Shown: piece by piece, positions 9,500-19,922 of the stretch
Numbering within the stretch: the first letter of the stretch is position 1
Layout of the letters: every line of letters starts with the position of its first letter
Source of the DNA: Symbiodinium natans
Taxonomy: Eukaryota; Sar; Dinophyceae; Suessiales; Symbiodiniaceae
NCBI GenBank assembly: GCA_905221605.1
Contig: CAJNDS010001001.1
Coordinates: forward strand, 675,549-739,048
Direction of reading: 5' to 3'
Length of the DNA stretch: 63,500 nucleotides
The notes under the pieces: generated by a model
Told to the model about the DNA's origin: nothing
Databases searched by the model: none
What the model saw: only the letters and a program-made list of their open reading frames with translations
Program-made: the position numbers and the translations under genes

Positions 9500-10960
9500 A
9501 ATTTAGGCTTTAGGAACAAAGGTTTAGATAGGGCTGAAACATTAAGACCCCGCAGGCACCGAAGCATGATTATTCCTGAACAAAAACCATTGAAACAATC
9601 GGGTCTTAGTGCAAGGTTTTGGACAAGGCTTCAGCCAGAAATGTTTAACAATTAGGGTTCACAGGAGTGGGCCTAACCATGAAGGATACACCCCGCAGGC
9701 ACAGAAGCAAGATAATTCCTAAACAATATACGTTGAAAGTATGGGAATAGGGTCTGGCTTTAGAAAAACGTTCTTTAGGGAAAAGGGTGGGCTTTAGCGA
9801 AATGCCTTCAGTGGCGAGGGAAACGCAAGTTTATAGGCTGGGTTTCAGACGAAATCTTCAATGAATTACAGGGTTTACAGGAATAGGAAGCATGACTATT
9901 CCTAAACAATATTCGTTGAATGTATGGGAAAAGGGTCTGGGCTTCAGTAAAATGTCCTAGGGGAAGAGGTCTGGGCTTTAGTGAAATGCCTTCAGTGACG
10001 CGGGAAACATAAGGTTTTGGATTAGGCTTCAGCCTAAACCTTCAAGAAGTAGGCTGCCTGACTACCAATATTCGTTGAAAGTATGGGAATAGGGTCTGGG
10101 CTTTAGAAAAAGTTCTTTGGGGGAAAGGGTCTGGGCTATAGCGAAATGCCTTCGGTGGCGAGGGAAATGTTTTACAGGAATAGGAAGGCTGAGCATTCCT
10201 AAACAATTTCCGTTGAAAGTATGGGAATATAGGGTCTGGGCTTTAGTAAAATTTGTTTAGGGAATATGGTCTTTAGTGAAGTGCATCTAGTGACTCGGGG
10301 AAACATAAGGCTTTGGACTGGGCTTCAGCCTACACCTTCAAGAGATAGGCTGCCTGACCACCAATATTCGTTTAAGTGTGGGAACAAGGGTCTGCGCTTT
10401 ATAGCTGAGGGACAAGGGTCTGTGCTTTAGCGAGATGCCCTCAGTGGCGAGGGAAGCCTAAGGTTCTGGACTAGGTTTCAGCCTAAATCTTCAATAAATT
10501 TTAGGGTTTTCAGGAATAGGAAGCACGAATATTCCTAAACAGTTTTCGTTGAAAGTATGGGAATAGGGTCTGGGTTTTATTAGAATGTCTTTAGGGAATA
10601 GGGTCTGGGCATTTGCGAAATGCCTTCAATGACGAGAGAAAACAACAGATTTTGGACCAGGTGCCAGTCTAAACCTTGAAGAAATAGGCTATGCTACTCG
10701 TAAACAATATGCTTTGATATAGTGGGAATAGGGTCTGGGCGTTAGCGGAACTTTAGTAGCGAGGGAAAATCTAAAGTTTTGGAACAGGCTGTCAGCCTAA
10801 ACCGTCAACGAATAGGGTTAAGTGAAATTCTCTCTAGTGGCGAGGGAAACTTTAAGGCTTTGGAATAGGTTTAAGCCTAAACCTTTAGGGTCTGCATCTA
10901 AACTTTAAACGAATAAACATAGGGAAGCTCTTTAATGTTTAGTGGAACTCTGGAAGGTTT
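9500..10960. repeat. Diverged tandem repeat, ~140-180 bp units
   Basis: About seven or more units marked by ATGGGAATAGGGTCTGGGC (near 9741, 9923, 10083, 10221, 10376, 10557 and 10720), each followed by CTTTAG, GCGAAATGCCTTCAGTGGCG, GGCTTCAGCCTAAACCTTCA and CAATATTCGTTGAAAG. Spacing is 182, 160, 138, 155, 181 and 163 bp. The block has no telomere array, unlike almost everything around it. No open frame runs through it. It reads as an old satellite. Confidence 0.85.
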
Positions 10961-11043
10961 CAGCCAAGGGCTTGTTTGTCAGCTACTAGAACAACTTCGC
11001 GTACAAACGGCTTATCTTGGTGTTCAAATTATTTAGGATGAAA

Positions 11044-11236
11044 GCTTGGTGAATTCTGCTGCGTGCGACCCGGCGGGGAGGGTCCAACCTCCACCTCCCC
11101 ACACTGCCCTTACCCATCAGAATAAAGGGGTGGCCCGCCAGATATGGCACTTATTATGTCGCAGCCTTCGGGACAACACCCCGCCCCCTTACACTGTGCT
11201 TACGGTGGGGTGGGTTCTGGGGGGGGGGTGGGTAGC

Positions 11237-11267
<31 letters not shown>

Positions 11268-11345
11268 TTATAGGGCCTCTACCTAGCTTTGAAATCCCCC
11301 CACACAACGGAAGAAATAGGGTAGGTTTGGTACAAACGGTGGCGC
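11044..11345. other. Noncoding stretch with TA repeat
   Basis: Low-complexity sequence with C-rich and TA-rich tracts (TATATATATGTATATATA at about 11238). No convincing exon, with short frames only. Confidence 0.5.
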
Positions 11346-11734
11346 GAGACCCCCCCCCCCCCCCCCCTAACCCTAAACCCTGGACGTTTTGTTTGTGGAT
11401 CCCGGGCTCTCTCAAACCCTAAACCCTAAACCCTAAAGCCCAAAACAACCAAAACAACCATAAGCTGGGTTCCTATGTTGGCACAGTGAGGATTATGGTT
11501 TCGAGGGACTCATGTCCCATGCTTGGGGTTTAGGGATTCGGGTTTAGGGTTTAGGGTTTGGGTTCAAAGTTTGGGGTTTGGGATCTATACGCTTCGTTTA
11601 GCGTGGGGTTCAGGGTTTAGGGTTCACCCTACTTCTAGCCCTACTTGTAAGCATCCAAACGAACCTCCAAGCGGCCCATCCCTAAACCCTAAACCCTAAA
11701 CCCTAACCCCAAACCCTGGCACCTTCAGAGCAAC

Positions 11735-11828
11735 CGCCTCATGCCAAACCGAGGCTGGCTTGCAACCGTGAGGCGCGAGTGAAGCGAGGCATGAGATGCA
11801 CAGGTAATGGGAGGCCTCGGTTCGTTTA
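11735..11828 (-). CDS. Candidate exon, unknown protein
   Basis: The minus strand is open and reads EASHYLCISCLASLAPHG, then PASVWHEAVALK, followed by AAG|GTGCCAGGG, a possible GT donor. No family is recognised. It is the rightmost minus-strand island before the strand switch. Confidence 0.3.
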
Positions 11829-12340
11829 GGGTTTGGGGTTTAGGGTTTAGGGTTTAGGGTTTAGGGTTCAGGGCTTGTCGAAGGTTGCAGGAGTTTTTGG
11901 GGTGGTGCGGTCTGGGCCTCAGCACAAGCGCACTAAATCCTCTACACCCCATGGCTTCTGCTGTCCGCGCGACGAAGTTTCGAAGTCTCGTGCACAAGGA
12001 AAACTGTGATGCCATTTAATTTTTGGGGGCGCCTGATATTCTCATTAATACATATGCAACAGAAAGAACAATACAAAGCAGGTACCCAACAAAAAGGAGC
12101 CACAACTACAAGGCAAGGTCACGAATGCCAAACAGCAACGTTCCGGGGCCCCGTGCCAACAACAAAACGGTCCCAACCTTTGCGTCCCATGAGGTGCAGT
12201 ACATCCTACACCAATTACACCACAAACCCAAAACCCTGAACTCCGAACCCCAGACCAAAAAGGGTGTCTACTGAACCCATCTCGAAGAAACTGGGCCCGA
12301 ATTCCGAACCCTAATCCCTAAATCCCATAAACCCTAAACC

Positions 12341-12450
12341 CAGCACCGTGAGAAGCTTCCTCTCCGCTGCTTTTTGCATCTGGGCTGTCTATACATGTAG
12401 CCAGAAGCAAATCGCTCTCCGAGCAGATCAGGACCACCGCTGAACAAACG
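12341..12450 (+). CDS. Candidate exon, unknown protein
   Basis: The plus strand is open from TVRSFLSAAFCIWAVYTCSQ to a TGA near 12448. It has a hydrophobic segment and a natural-looking end. It is the first strong plus-strand island after the switch zone. Confidence 0.3.
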
Positions 12451-12482
12451 TATAAACCCTAAACCCTAAACCCTAAACCCTT

Positions 12483-12585
12483 TCAAATGTACCGCCAGAC
12501 TTTGGTGTGGGAAGAATCAGAAGAGCTCGCCGAGGACAGTCGCCCCTTCATAAGCCCCAAGGTCCCACAAAGTCGCACTAAAATG
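12483..12585 (+). CDS. Candidate exon, unknown protein
   Basis: The plus strand is open and reads MYRQTLVWEESEELAEDS then RPFISPK. The acidic helical composition is unlike telomere-derived frames. The ATG at about 12486 could be a start but may be internal. Confidence 0.35.
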
Positions 12586-12599
12586 GCTCCAACATGTTG

Positions 12600-12760
12600 G
12601 GATGTTCTCCCTTATACTAGCAGGGGTTTAGGGTTTAGGGTTTAGGGTCAAAGGGTTTAGGGTTTAGGGCTTAGGGTCTAGGGAGTGCTTAATGGGGATT
12701 ATAGCCCCCCTTATAATCCCTATTACCGTTAGTATAAGGGGGAACATCCCTACCAATATG
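12600..12760. mobile_element. Foldback element, family F5, with telomere array inside
   Basis: Starts GGGATGTTCTCCCTTATACT and ends with the inverse AGTATAAGGGGGAACATCCC. Telomere-like units (TTTAGGG) occupy the interior. Other F5 copies: parts of 13310-13345, 13545-13592, 19340-19420, 44992-45190 and 45638-45700, with the shared motif ACTAACAGTCCTTAATAGGG. Confidence 0.8.
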
Positions 12761-12794
12761 AGTTCAACTGCTGCCTTGTCGTCTTTCTTTCGGT

Positions 12795-12905
12795 TAGGGT
12801 TTTAGGGTTTTAGGGTTGTAGGGTTTTAGGGTTTTTAGGTTTTAGGGTTTTAGGGTTTTAGGGTTTTAGGGTTTTAGGGTTTTAGGGTTTCAGGGTTTTA
12901 GGGTT
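12795..12905. repeat. Variant array (TTTTAGGG)n
   Basis: About twelve 8-nt units GGGTTTTA, distinct from the 7-nt canonical unit. Confidence 0.9.
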
Positions 12906-12944
12906 CTAGGATTTTGTTTTTTTTTCTAGATTTTTGGGGTTTCC

Positions 12945-13090
12945 GTTGGAGCTCTTACTGCTCATTCAACCTGTCAGCAAACCTGCGTTGGTGCCTCGAG
13001 GTCACCAGAGGCAGGGGCAAAACAGCATGTCAATGCCACAAGGCCGGCCCGAAGCTGTACGTCCATATAAGCGGCTTCAGGGCTTCTAGG
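12945..13090 (+). CDS. Candidate exon, unknown protein
   Basis: Open in two plus-strand frames; one reads LIQPVSKPALVPRGHQRQGQ then MSMPQGRPEAVRPYKRLQG and stops. Its 3' part (GAAGCTGTACGTCCATAT, about 13050) is duplicated at about 13355. That is the same exon-copy signature seen around introns of the reconstructed genes. Confidence 0.35.
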
Positions 13091-13145
13091 TTTAGGGTTT
13101 AGGGTTTAGGGTTTAGGTTTTAGGGGTTAGGGTTTAGGGGGTTGC

Positions 13146-13511
13146 CCAGTAACCTAGGCTTTACAAGGGTGCCCTTTTTTGCTTAAAGGGGTTTATAAGG
13201 GAACCTAAACCCCCCAAAAAAGGGAAGAAGGGTACTTTACACTCGACCCATTGCACTGTTCCCCCTTTGAACGAATCCATATATCCATTTATCATTATCC
13301 TTCATATCATCCTTAATCACAGTCCTTAATTGGGATTCTTATACCCACTATACGAAGCTGTACGTCCATATTTTAGGCTGCCCAGTAACCTAGGCTTAAA
13401 AAGGGTGCCCTTTTTTGCTTAAAGGGGTTTAGAAGGGAACCTACCCCCCCCCCCCCCCCCCCAAAAAAAAAAAAAAAAAAGGGAATAAGGGTACTACTGG
13501 GCATCCTAGTA
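13146..13511. mobile_element. Two F3 foldback elements in tandem
   Basis: F3 sequence CCCAGTAACCTAGGCTTTACA and GGGTGCCCTTTTTTGCTTAAAG occurs at 13146-13215 and again at 13377-13511. The second copy carries C17 and A18 homopolymers in its centre where the first has a short CCCCCCAAAAAA. The flanking GAAGCTGTACGTCCATAT copies bracket the interval. Confidence 0.75.
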
Positions 13512-13599
13512 TTTTAGTTTACACTCGACCCATTGCACTGTTCCCCCCTTAAACTAACAGTCCTTAATAGGTATTCTTATACCCACTACTATGACCCCG

Positions 13600-13755
13600 T
13601 TTCAAGGACTGCTAGTCCAAGTCGAAGGGGGAACATCAGTCTCTGTGCTTGCTCATCCCTTTACACAGCGCCTAGACCCGACACCTCATAATGCAGGTGA
13701 ACAGACGGACATGTACCCTGAAATGCAGAAAGGTTACCTTAGGAAGCACACCCCC
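13600..13755 (+). CDS. Candidate exon, unknown protein
   Basis: The plus strand is open and reads GLLVQVEGGTSVSVLAHPFT then NAGEQTDMYPEMQKGYL, before a C-rich homopolymer. No domain is recognised. Confidence 0.3.
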
Positions 13756-14139
13756 CCCCCCCCCCCCCCCAACAAAAAAAAGAACAAAAAGTAATAATAA
13801 GCACAACTCCGAAAGTTATCCTACGCTCCCAAAAAAAGCACTGCAAGCACATACTACACCTAAGCCCCAGAAGCCCCAACCCCTCACAGCTGACTGTCTA
13901 TCAACCCCTTTCTTCCATCCCTATCAGCTTTCCTGGCCCCGGAAACCCTTTTGCAAGGGTGTAGGGTTCAGGGTTTCGGGTTTAGGGTACCCTGCAAATC
14001 GTTCGCGCCCGGTTTAAAAAAAGCATGGTCTTTAAGGGATTTAGGTGTTCTAAAGGTCTTTCATCGTGTGTTTAAAGGGTTGAGGTGCAAAGGTTTGTGG
14101 CTTGTTGGCGGTCGGTATTCGGAGTTGAGGTTCATAGGG

Positions 14140-14301
14140 CCACAAGCCTTTCCTTGCGTGTCGAGGGCAGCCCCAGGCCGAGCCTTGTCCGAACTGCCAT
14201 TGGGTGACGACCAAAAACAGGTCAAGCTGCGAAGAGGGCTTGGCTTGCAGTGCCAACCTCACGGTCGGCTGCTGGCACAGCAGCTCTCATTGGTTGCATA
14301 G
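14140..14301 (+). CDS. Candidate terminal exon, unknown protein
   Basis: The plus strand is open for about 54 codons to a TAG at 14299-14301 (ALSELPLGDDQKQVKLRRG and then GRLLAQQLSLVA). The frame extends upstream only through telomere-like translation, so the true 5' border should be near 14140. Confidence 0.35.
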   Translation, partial: PQAFPCVSRAAPGRALSELPLGDDQKQVKLRRGLGLQCQPHGRLLAQQLSLVA

Positions 14302-14356
14302 TGCCGATTACAGCAAGTGCCACCCTTCAGGGTGGAACAAAACCAATTGTTAATCC

Positions 14357-14513
14357 CCTAAGGGTCCATGTACAAAAACTAGGGGAATACTTGGGCCTTA
14401 AGGTTACCTCCTAACCCTAGCCCCGAAACCCTCGACCCTAAACCCTAAGTACCCTAGACCCTTTGGGGGCCCAAGTTGCCCAAGTATGCAATAATGAGGT
14501 ACATGGACCCTAA
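14357..14513. mobile_element. F1 foldback interrupted by a telomere array
   Basis: F1 ends AAGGGTCCATGTAC and GTACATGGACCCTAAGG with ACTTGGGCC in the stem. About 50 bp of CCCTAAA-type sequence sits in the loop (about 14412-14458). The same arrangement occurs at 37862-37995 and 53315-53438. Confidence 0.8.
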
Positions 14514-14524
14514 GGGGCCCTTTC

Positions 14525-14605
14525 TGAGGACCCCATCGGATCAGACCCCGCCCAGCCACCGTGATCCGAGAGGTTGTAGAGGTCCCTGCTCTGCCCTTCT
14601 AGGGA
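14525..14605 (-). CDS. Candidate exon, unknown protein
   Basis: The minus strand is open and reads GQSRDLYNLSDHGGWAGSD. It is short and isolated among plus-strand islands, so it may be chance. Confidence 0.15.
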
Positions 14606-15184
14606 ATTTTGGGTTTAGGGTTTGGTTTGGGGTTTAGGGTTTAGGGTTTAGGGCTGGACATCTGCTTAGGGCTTTGAAGACCCTAGCCGAAAAAGGTTCG
14701 CCCTTTTTATATCTGATCTAGTAGGATTCTATCTAACCAAAAAGTTAAAAGGTTTCCTACCCTAAACCCTAAACCCTTAAACCCCTAAACCCCTAAATCC
14801 CTAAGTCCCTAAGTCCGCAAACCGTGAACTCCCCCAAGACCTGAACCACCATGATCATCTGAGGCGAGGTTGTTTGATTTAGGGTAAACCCTTCAACCCT
14901 AAACCTAAACCCCAAACCCTAAACCCTAAACCCTACAAGCAACTCAAGCCAAAGGTGCTTTGGGTCGCTTTTGTGGGAGCTGGGTTCAAATAAGCATGAG
15001 GCGTGGATGTGCGCTGGGGGCATTCATGCGCCTGGGGCGTCCGCATAGTCTTATGAAAACAAGAAACCAATCCCCCTTATTTCAGGAGCATACCTGAAGC
15101 CTGGAACGAGAATTAGGTTCCAAAAATCAAGCAAGGGTTTAGGCTTCAGGGGTTGGGGTATATGACTCTGTGCAAAGGGTAAGA

Positions 15185-15312
15185 TGTCATCAGTGGCCCA
15201 ACCAGCCAACGCGCTACAGTTGCCGAGCCGGATACCCCTATGCCCAGATCGCCCACGACCCCTTTCGTGAAGGAAGCGACTTTGAAGAGACCGTCAGTTT
15301 TCTCTACTAATC
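15185..15312 (+). CDS. Candidate exon, Pro/Thr-rich protein
   Basis: The plus strand is open for about 44 codons to a TAA inside a telomere unit (EPDTPMPRSPTTPFVKEATL then KRPSVFSTNP). Probably one of a series of exons of one plus-strand gene running from 15.2 to 17.5 kb with basic, Pro-rich composition. Confidence 0.35.
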
Positions 15313-15752
15313 CCTAAACCCTAACTCTCAACCCTCACTTCTGCCGCTTTTTTGGCAGGAGAGGGGCCTTGCTTGAATTGCGTGGCTGGTATGACCCTAT
15401 CATACTTCCAGGGACCTCCTGATGGGCTTGGGTTTAGGGTTTATGGCTTATGGTTTAGGGCGTATGTTTGAGCAACCTGGTTAGTAAGTACCAAATGCAC
15501 GCAGAGAAATAGGGTTTAGGGTTTAGGGTTTAGGGTTTAGGGTTTAGGGTTTAGGGTTGTCATCAGCTTGTCTAGACGTTTTGGGGAAGGCAAGGTTCGC
15601 CTTTTAGAAAGGTTAAAGGCTACCCACCCAGTCCCTAAGTTTAGGGGCTGAATACCTTGGCTCCAAAAAAAAAGGGGTTAGCCTTTTTTATGTGTGGTAG
15701 GACTCTAAAAAATAACAAAAAATATCCTAAAAGGTTACCTACCCAGTCCCCT

Positions 15753-15883
15753 AAGCAGAAGGCGCTAGCTCGAATGTCAGGGCAGCCTAATGTTGCATTG
15801 CAGGCTCCCGCACTCGGATCACAGGGCGCCATTGTGATTTCTCCAACGCAAGCCGTTCCTTGTGTGTTCATTTCTAAGCCCTA
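15753..15883 (+). CDS. Candidate exon, unknown protein
   Basis: The plus strand is open (KALARMSGQPNVALQAPALG, then SQGAIVISPTQAVPC) directly after an F4 foldback element. It stops at a telomere array. Confidence 0.35.
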
Positions 15884-16096
15884 AACCCTAAACCCTAAAC
15901 CCTAAACCCTAGACCCAACGGTCTAGCGAACTTTACGGTTCAGGATTTGGGCTTTGCATTGGCATGCTTACTTGCTTACCTTTATGCCCACTTCGACAGG
16001 TGAGGATGCAGGTCTTGAATTGGGCTTTAGGGTTTTGGCCACCCGTCTAGGGTTTAGGGGTTGGGGTTTAGGGCAATTACTAGGGTGGGTTTGGGC

Positions 16097-16226
16097 CGCT
16101 TACAGGGTGGGGCCCCCTTTACTATACTAACTGTAGTTAAGGGACTTATAACCCAACTTAGGGTCCTTATAACCCAATTTAGGGCCCTTATAACTCTACT
16201 TATAACTAGGGGGCCCCACCCTATGG
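16097..16226. mobile_element. Foldback element, family F6 (copy 2)
   Basis: Near-identical copy of the 82-206 element, differing by a few substitutions and a short insertion. Ends ACAGGGTGGGGCCCCCT and CACCCTA. The copies are 16 kb apart, so this small element has moved recently or been duplicated. Confidence 0.8.
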
Positions 16227-16234
16227 GAATACAA

Positions 16235-17478
16235 GGAAGATGTGGAGCCCAGGGCTGCAGGCTTTGATAGAGGCTGCATGGTTTGGGCTACACAACTGAT
16301 GCGGAAGCCCAAAGCCCCTAAACCCACCATGGACCATCATGGACCCGCATGCTACCCTCCCTACACCCTAAACCCTAAACCCTAAACCCTGAACCCTAAA
16401 CCCTAAACCCTAAACCCCATATCGCAAGATGTCAAGGTCAAGGAAAGGCCCGCCTTTGCGCGTAGAGGGTGCCATTCCCGGTGTACACTCGTCTGGGCTT
16501 GGGGGATTGCGGGGGGGAACCCTGGATGCTGCATCCATTTGCGTAGCATGTGCCATCAACCCTAAAGAGTAAACCCTAAACCCTAAACCCTAAACCCTAA
16601 ACCCTAAACCCTAAACCCTAAACCCTAAACCTAAACCCTAAACCCTAAACCTAAACCCTAAACCCTAAACCCCTAAGGCTGAAGGTGCTTCACCCTGGAA
16701 GCCGCGAGGGCCGTCTCTGACATTTAGCCAAACTGTAATATCGTGCTTGTGCCACGTGCCCAAGCCACTGAATCAAGCTGTACAGCAGGCTAAACCCTAA
16801 ACCCTAAACCCTAAACCCTAAACCCTAAACCCGAAACCCTAAACCCTAAACCCTAAACCCTAAACCCCGTGGGTGAAGCCTATCCTGTCTCCACCTCAAA
16901 CCCGGAACATGAAAGCAACACCGCAGAGCCCAGTCCTACGCCATAAGGGTGGATGTGGGGTGCTTATATCTGAGGGTAGTTGCATCGTAGTTTCATGGTC
17001 CCCCATTATGATCCCCTATCTTCTTCAGAGCGTTCTGAAGTATGGGCGCTCGGGTTGAGAAGGGGTCTATATGGGGTCCCCTTTTGAGGGCCAATAACAA
17101 GGGACCATGTAACTACCTAAAGCTACAACCATTGCAAGTGCTACGGGTTAATTAACAAAAGGGTTTCTGGGCTCCTACTCCGAACCAACCCCATGACGAA
17201 CCGAAATTCACTAGAAAAGCCCTTCGGAATACCCTGGCCCCCCCAAACAGGTAACCCTTTTTGATTATCTAGTAGACCTCTTTATAACCTAAAGAGGTGA
17301 AAAGGTTACCTACACAAACGCCTCTCACCCTAAACCCTAAAACCTAAACCCTAAACCCTAAACCCTAAACCCAGGCCCCATCAAGCCCCCAAGGCCAATC
17401 GCGCCAAGTCTTCGCGAAAACAGGACCCCGCGCAGAGGAGGCCAAGAAAAAGCGACGTGATGGCACCCATGGTCTAAA
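16235..17478 (+). CDS. Series of five coding-like islands (possible multi-exon gene)
   Basis: Five plus-strand islands separated by pure telomere arrays: about 16235-16350 (RAAGFDRGCMVWATQLMRKP), 16432-16570 (RKMSRSRKGPPLRVEGA then LDAASICVACA), 16672-16795 (SPWKPRGPSLTFSQTV), 16866-16960 (LSPPQTRNMKATPQSP) and 17375-17478 (ANRAKSSRKQDPAQRRP, then a TAA). All have basic, Pro/Ser-rich composition, as in one disordered protein whose introns are telomere arrays. Exon borders and the joined frame were not resolved. Confidence 0.35.
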
Positions 17479-17516
17479 GACTTAACTGCTGTTTTAACCC
17501 TAAACCCTAAACCTAA

Positions 17517-17620
17517 ACCCTAAACCCTAAACCCTAAACCCTAAACCCTAAACCCTAAACCCTAAACCCTAAACCCTAAACCCTAAACCCTAAACCCTAA
17601 ACCCTAAACCCTAAACCCTA
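17517..17620. repeat. Telomere array
   Basis: About fifteen perfect CCCTAAA units. Confidence 0.95.
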
Positions 17621-17639
17621 ATCATAGTCTCAAAAACTA

Positions 17640-17767
17640 GCCGGGCCAAGGGTTTGCAAGGCTTCGTATGGCTTCGTGTAGACCAAAGTAGGTCGCACGC
17701 GGTGGTCTTTAGCCGCAAAAGTGGGGTGTCATTTGCATATCCAGATCGCCCTGAGGCTCTTTTGAAA
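17640..17767 (+). CDS. Candidate exon, unknown protein
   Basis: The plus strand is open for about 42 codons to TAA (QGFVWLRVDQSRSHAVVFSR then SGVSFAYPDRPEALLK). The minus strand is also open here, so the strand choice is tentative. Confidence 0.3.
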
Positions 17768-19061
17768 TAAGAGTTTAGGGTTTAGGGTTTAGGGTTACGA
17801 AGAAAAGTTGGCCTTGCCCAAACCCCACGCCCTATGCGGAGATGTGTACGATTGTTAGGAGAGACGTGAAAAAAAACATGTCTTTACTGCACCTATATGG
17901 CTCCTATGGCTCAAGGATGGCCGTAGGAGCTGTTCACTGCGAACCCTAAACCCTAAACCCTAAACCCTAAACCCCAAAACCCTATCTCTTAGGCCAGGTA
18001 ATCCCTCACCCCTGCTGGTAGTCTGGGTGGTACCCCTTCGGGGAGTAAAAGGGTTTGGCTCTGAAACTTTAAACTCCGCTAACGCCGTAGTTAGTTGTTC
18101 CCTCAAGGGGCTGATAGGGGATTCGTCCCCGGGTTGATCCCTGAGATAGTTCTCCCTTGTAAGGTTCCCCCACCCTAAACCCTTGTTGGTTCTGAAGGTC
18201 CAGATTCGGGTCTGAAGGGGGGGGGGGGGGGGGAACGTTGCAGGTTTCGTGGGGCTATTTCAGGTTTAGGAGTTTAAGGGTCATAGGCTAGAGGGTGTTC
18301 AGGGCCGAAAGGAATTATAGGAATGATAGGAATTATAGGGTCAGGGTTGATGGGACGTTTAGAGGTTAGAGGGCTCATAGGGTTGTAGGGTTTATAGTGT
18401 TTTATGGATCTGCTTAAGAAGCCCCCAACCCAAAAACAAAAAAGACAATGATCCCTCTATAGCCCTTCTAAGGAAGAATGTTTCAGTTTTTTTCTTTTGT
18501 TCATTTATTTATTACTTTTTTGTTTTTGTTTTTTTTTTTGGGGGGGGGCTTCCTAAGCAAATGGTAAGAAACTCTAAAACCACAATAGCAGTTAAGGACA
18601 GGGGTTCCTTAATCAAGGGCTCTCTGGGTAGTCTTAGGGTTTTTAGTGGGGTGTTGACTTGGAGGCTCGTGGGTACTCAGAAGCAGGGTTTATAAGTACC
18701 CCTGGACCATCATGGGGAAATACCCCTCATTCATCGGAAGCTACCGCAAGGACCAGCTTCTCATGCATTTAGGGTTTAGGGTTTAGGATTTGGGCTGCTG
18801 GCGTGGCCCTTTTGCAACTCCCTCCTCCACCATGGTGTCCTCAACAAATTCTAGGGGCCTAGGGGCTTGTAGATTTTGAAGGGTTTAGGAAGCATCATCG
18901 CCCCCTCCCAATACATGAATTCCCCCCCATACACTGTCATAGCACTACAATGGGAGTATTTAATATTAGGGGGTAGGGGGGGGGGGGGCGTTATATAATG
19001 TTAGGGGCAAGAGATTAAGCACAAACCCCTGAACCTTACTTCCTAAGCCCAAACCCTCTCT

Positions 19062-19134
19062 TTCCCATCTCGTCGCTGACTCGGCCAAACAAGTGAATCA
19101 AAAGCTCTCTCTTCAGAGTGCTGCCGACTCCTAG
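19062..19134 (+). CDS. Candidate terminal exon
   Basis: The plus strand reads HLVADSAKQVNQKLSLQSAA and stops at TAG. Short, helical, unassigned. Confidence 0.25.
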
Positions 19135-19445
19135 ACCTGATACCGAGAGTATAGGCATAGGGCCGAACCTGGCAAAGCGCCCCTGTCTTGGTACACAGCA
19201 TTGGCAGCAGCCGCCGGTTGCTTAGGGTCCAGCTGAGTTCTCTAAACCAGGGTTCCTTTTGGGGGGCTCCTTTTCAGCAGGTGCCGTCTTGTATGGGAAC
19301 CCAAAAGGGGCACCTAATTTGGAGAACTACCAATTGGGATGCTCTCCCCCTTATCCTAACAGTCCGGAATAGGACGTATAATAGGAGGCACAAAAATCCC
19401 TATTAAGCTAGAACATCCCAAACTCCCCAGGTGAACAAGCCCAGC

Positions 19446-19585
19446 TACTAGACCCAGGAGTGACCTAAGAATAAAAAAAGGGTACCCTTTTTGGCTTTAA
19501 GGCGATTATAAGGGAACCTACCCTAAACCCTAAACCCTAAACCCTAAAAGAAGGAAATAATTAAGGGCCTACTCCGGGTCTGGAA
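19446..19585. mobile_element. F3 foldback with telomere array in the loop
   Basis: Begins CTAGACCCAGGAGTGACCTA and ends GGCCTACTCCGGGTCTGG, with inner stems AAAGGGTACCCTTTTTGGC and GGGAACC. Three CCCTAAA units sit between the arms. Confidence 0.8.
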
Positions 19586-19922
19586 AGCCTTACGCGGGCT
19601 TTCACGCTACAAGTTCAACCCTAAACCCTAAACCCCAAACCCGAAACCCGAAACCCTAAACCGCACAGGGCCTTTGGTGGGACCAGCGGAGATCAACCAA
19701 GCAAGGACACTTCTGCAGATGGCATGGGTCAGAACCCCCACACTCTGACAGGCAAACTTCTTTAAACGAGCTCCCAAGAGCCCAAATCCTACCGAGCCTT
19801 GCTTTTTGTAGGTCCCGGATTCCCCATATAGGGTTTCTAGCCTTAAACCCTACCCGTGTTCTACACCCAATAGGGGTGTAGGACACGAGGGGGGTTTGGT
19901 CTGCCTTTCTCTGTGTCGAGGT

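Noticed and set aside
17890-17935. CTATGGCTCAAGG as a dinoflagellate spliced-leader relic
   Set aside because: Only the last nine or so bases resemble the leader end (GGCTCAAG); the preceding CCATTTT part is missing.
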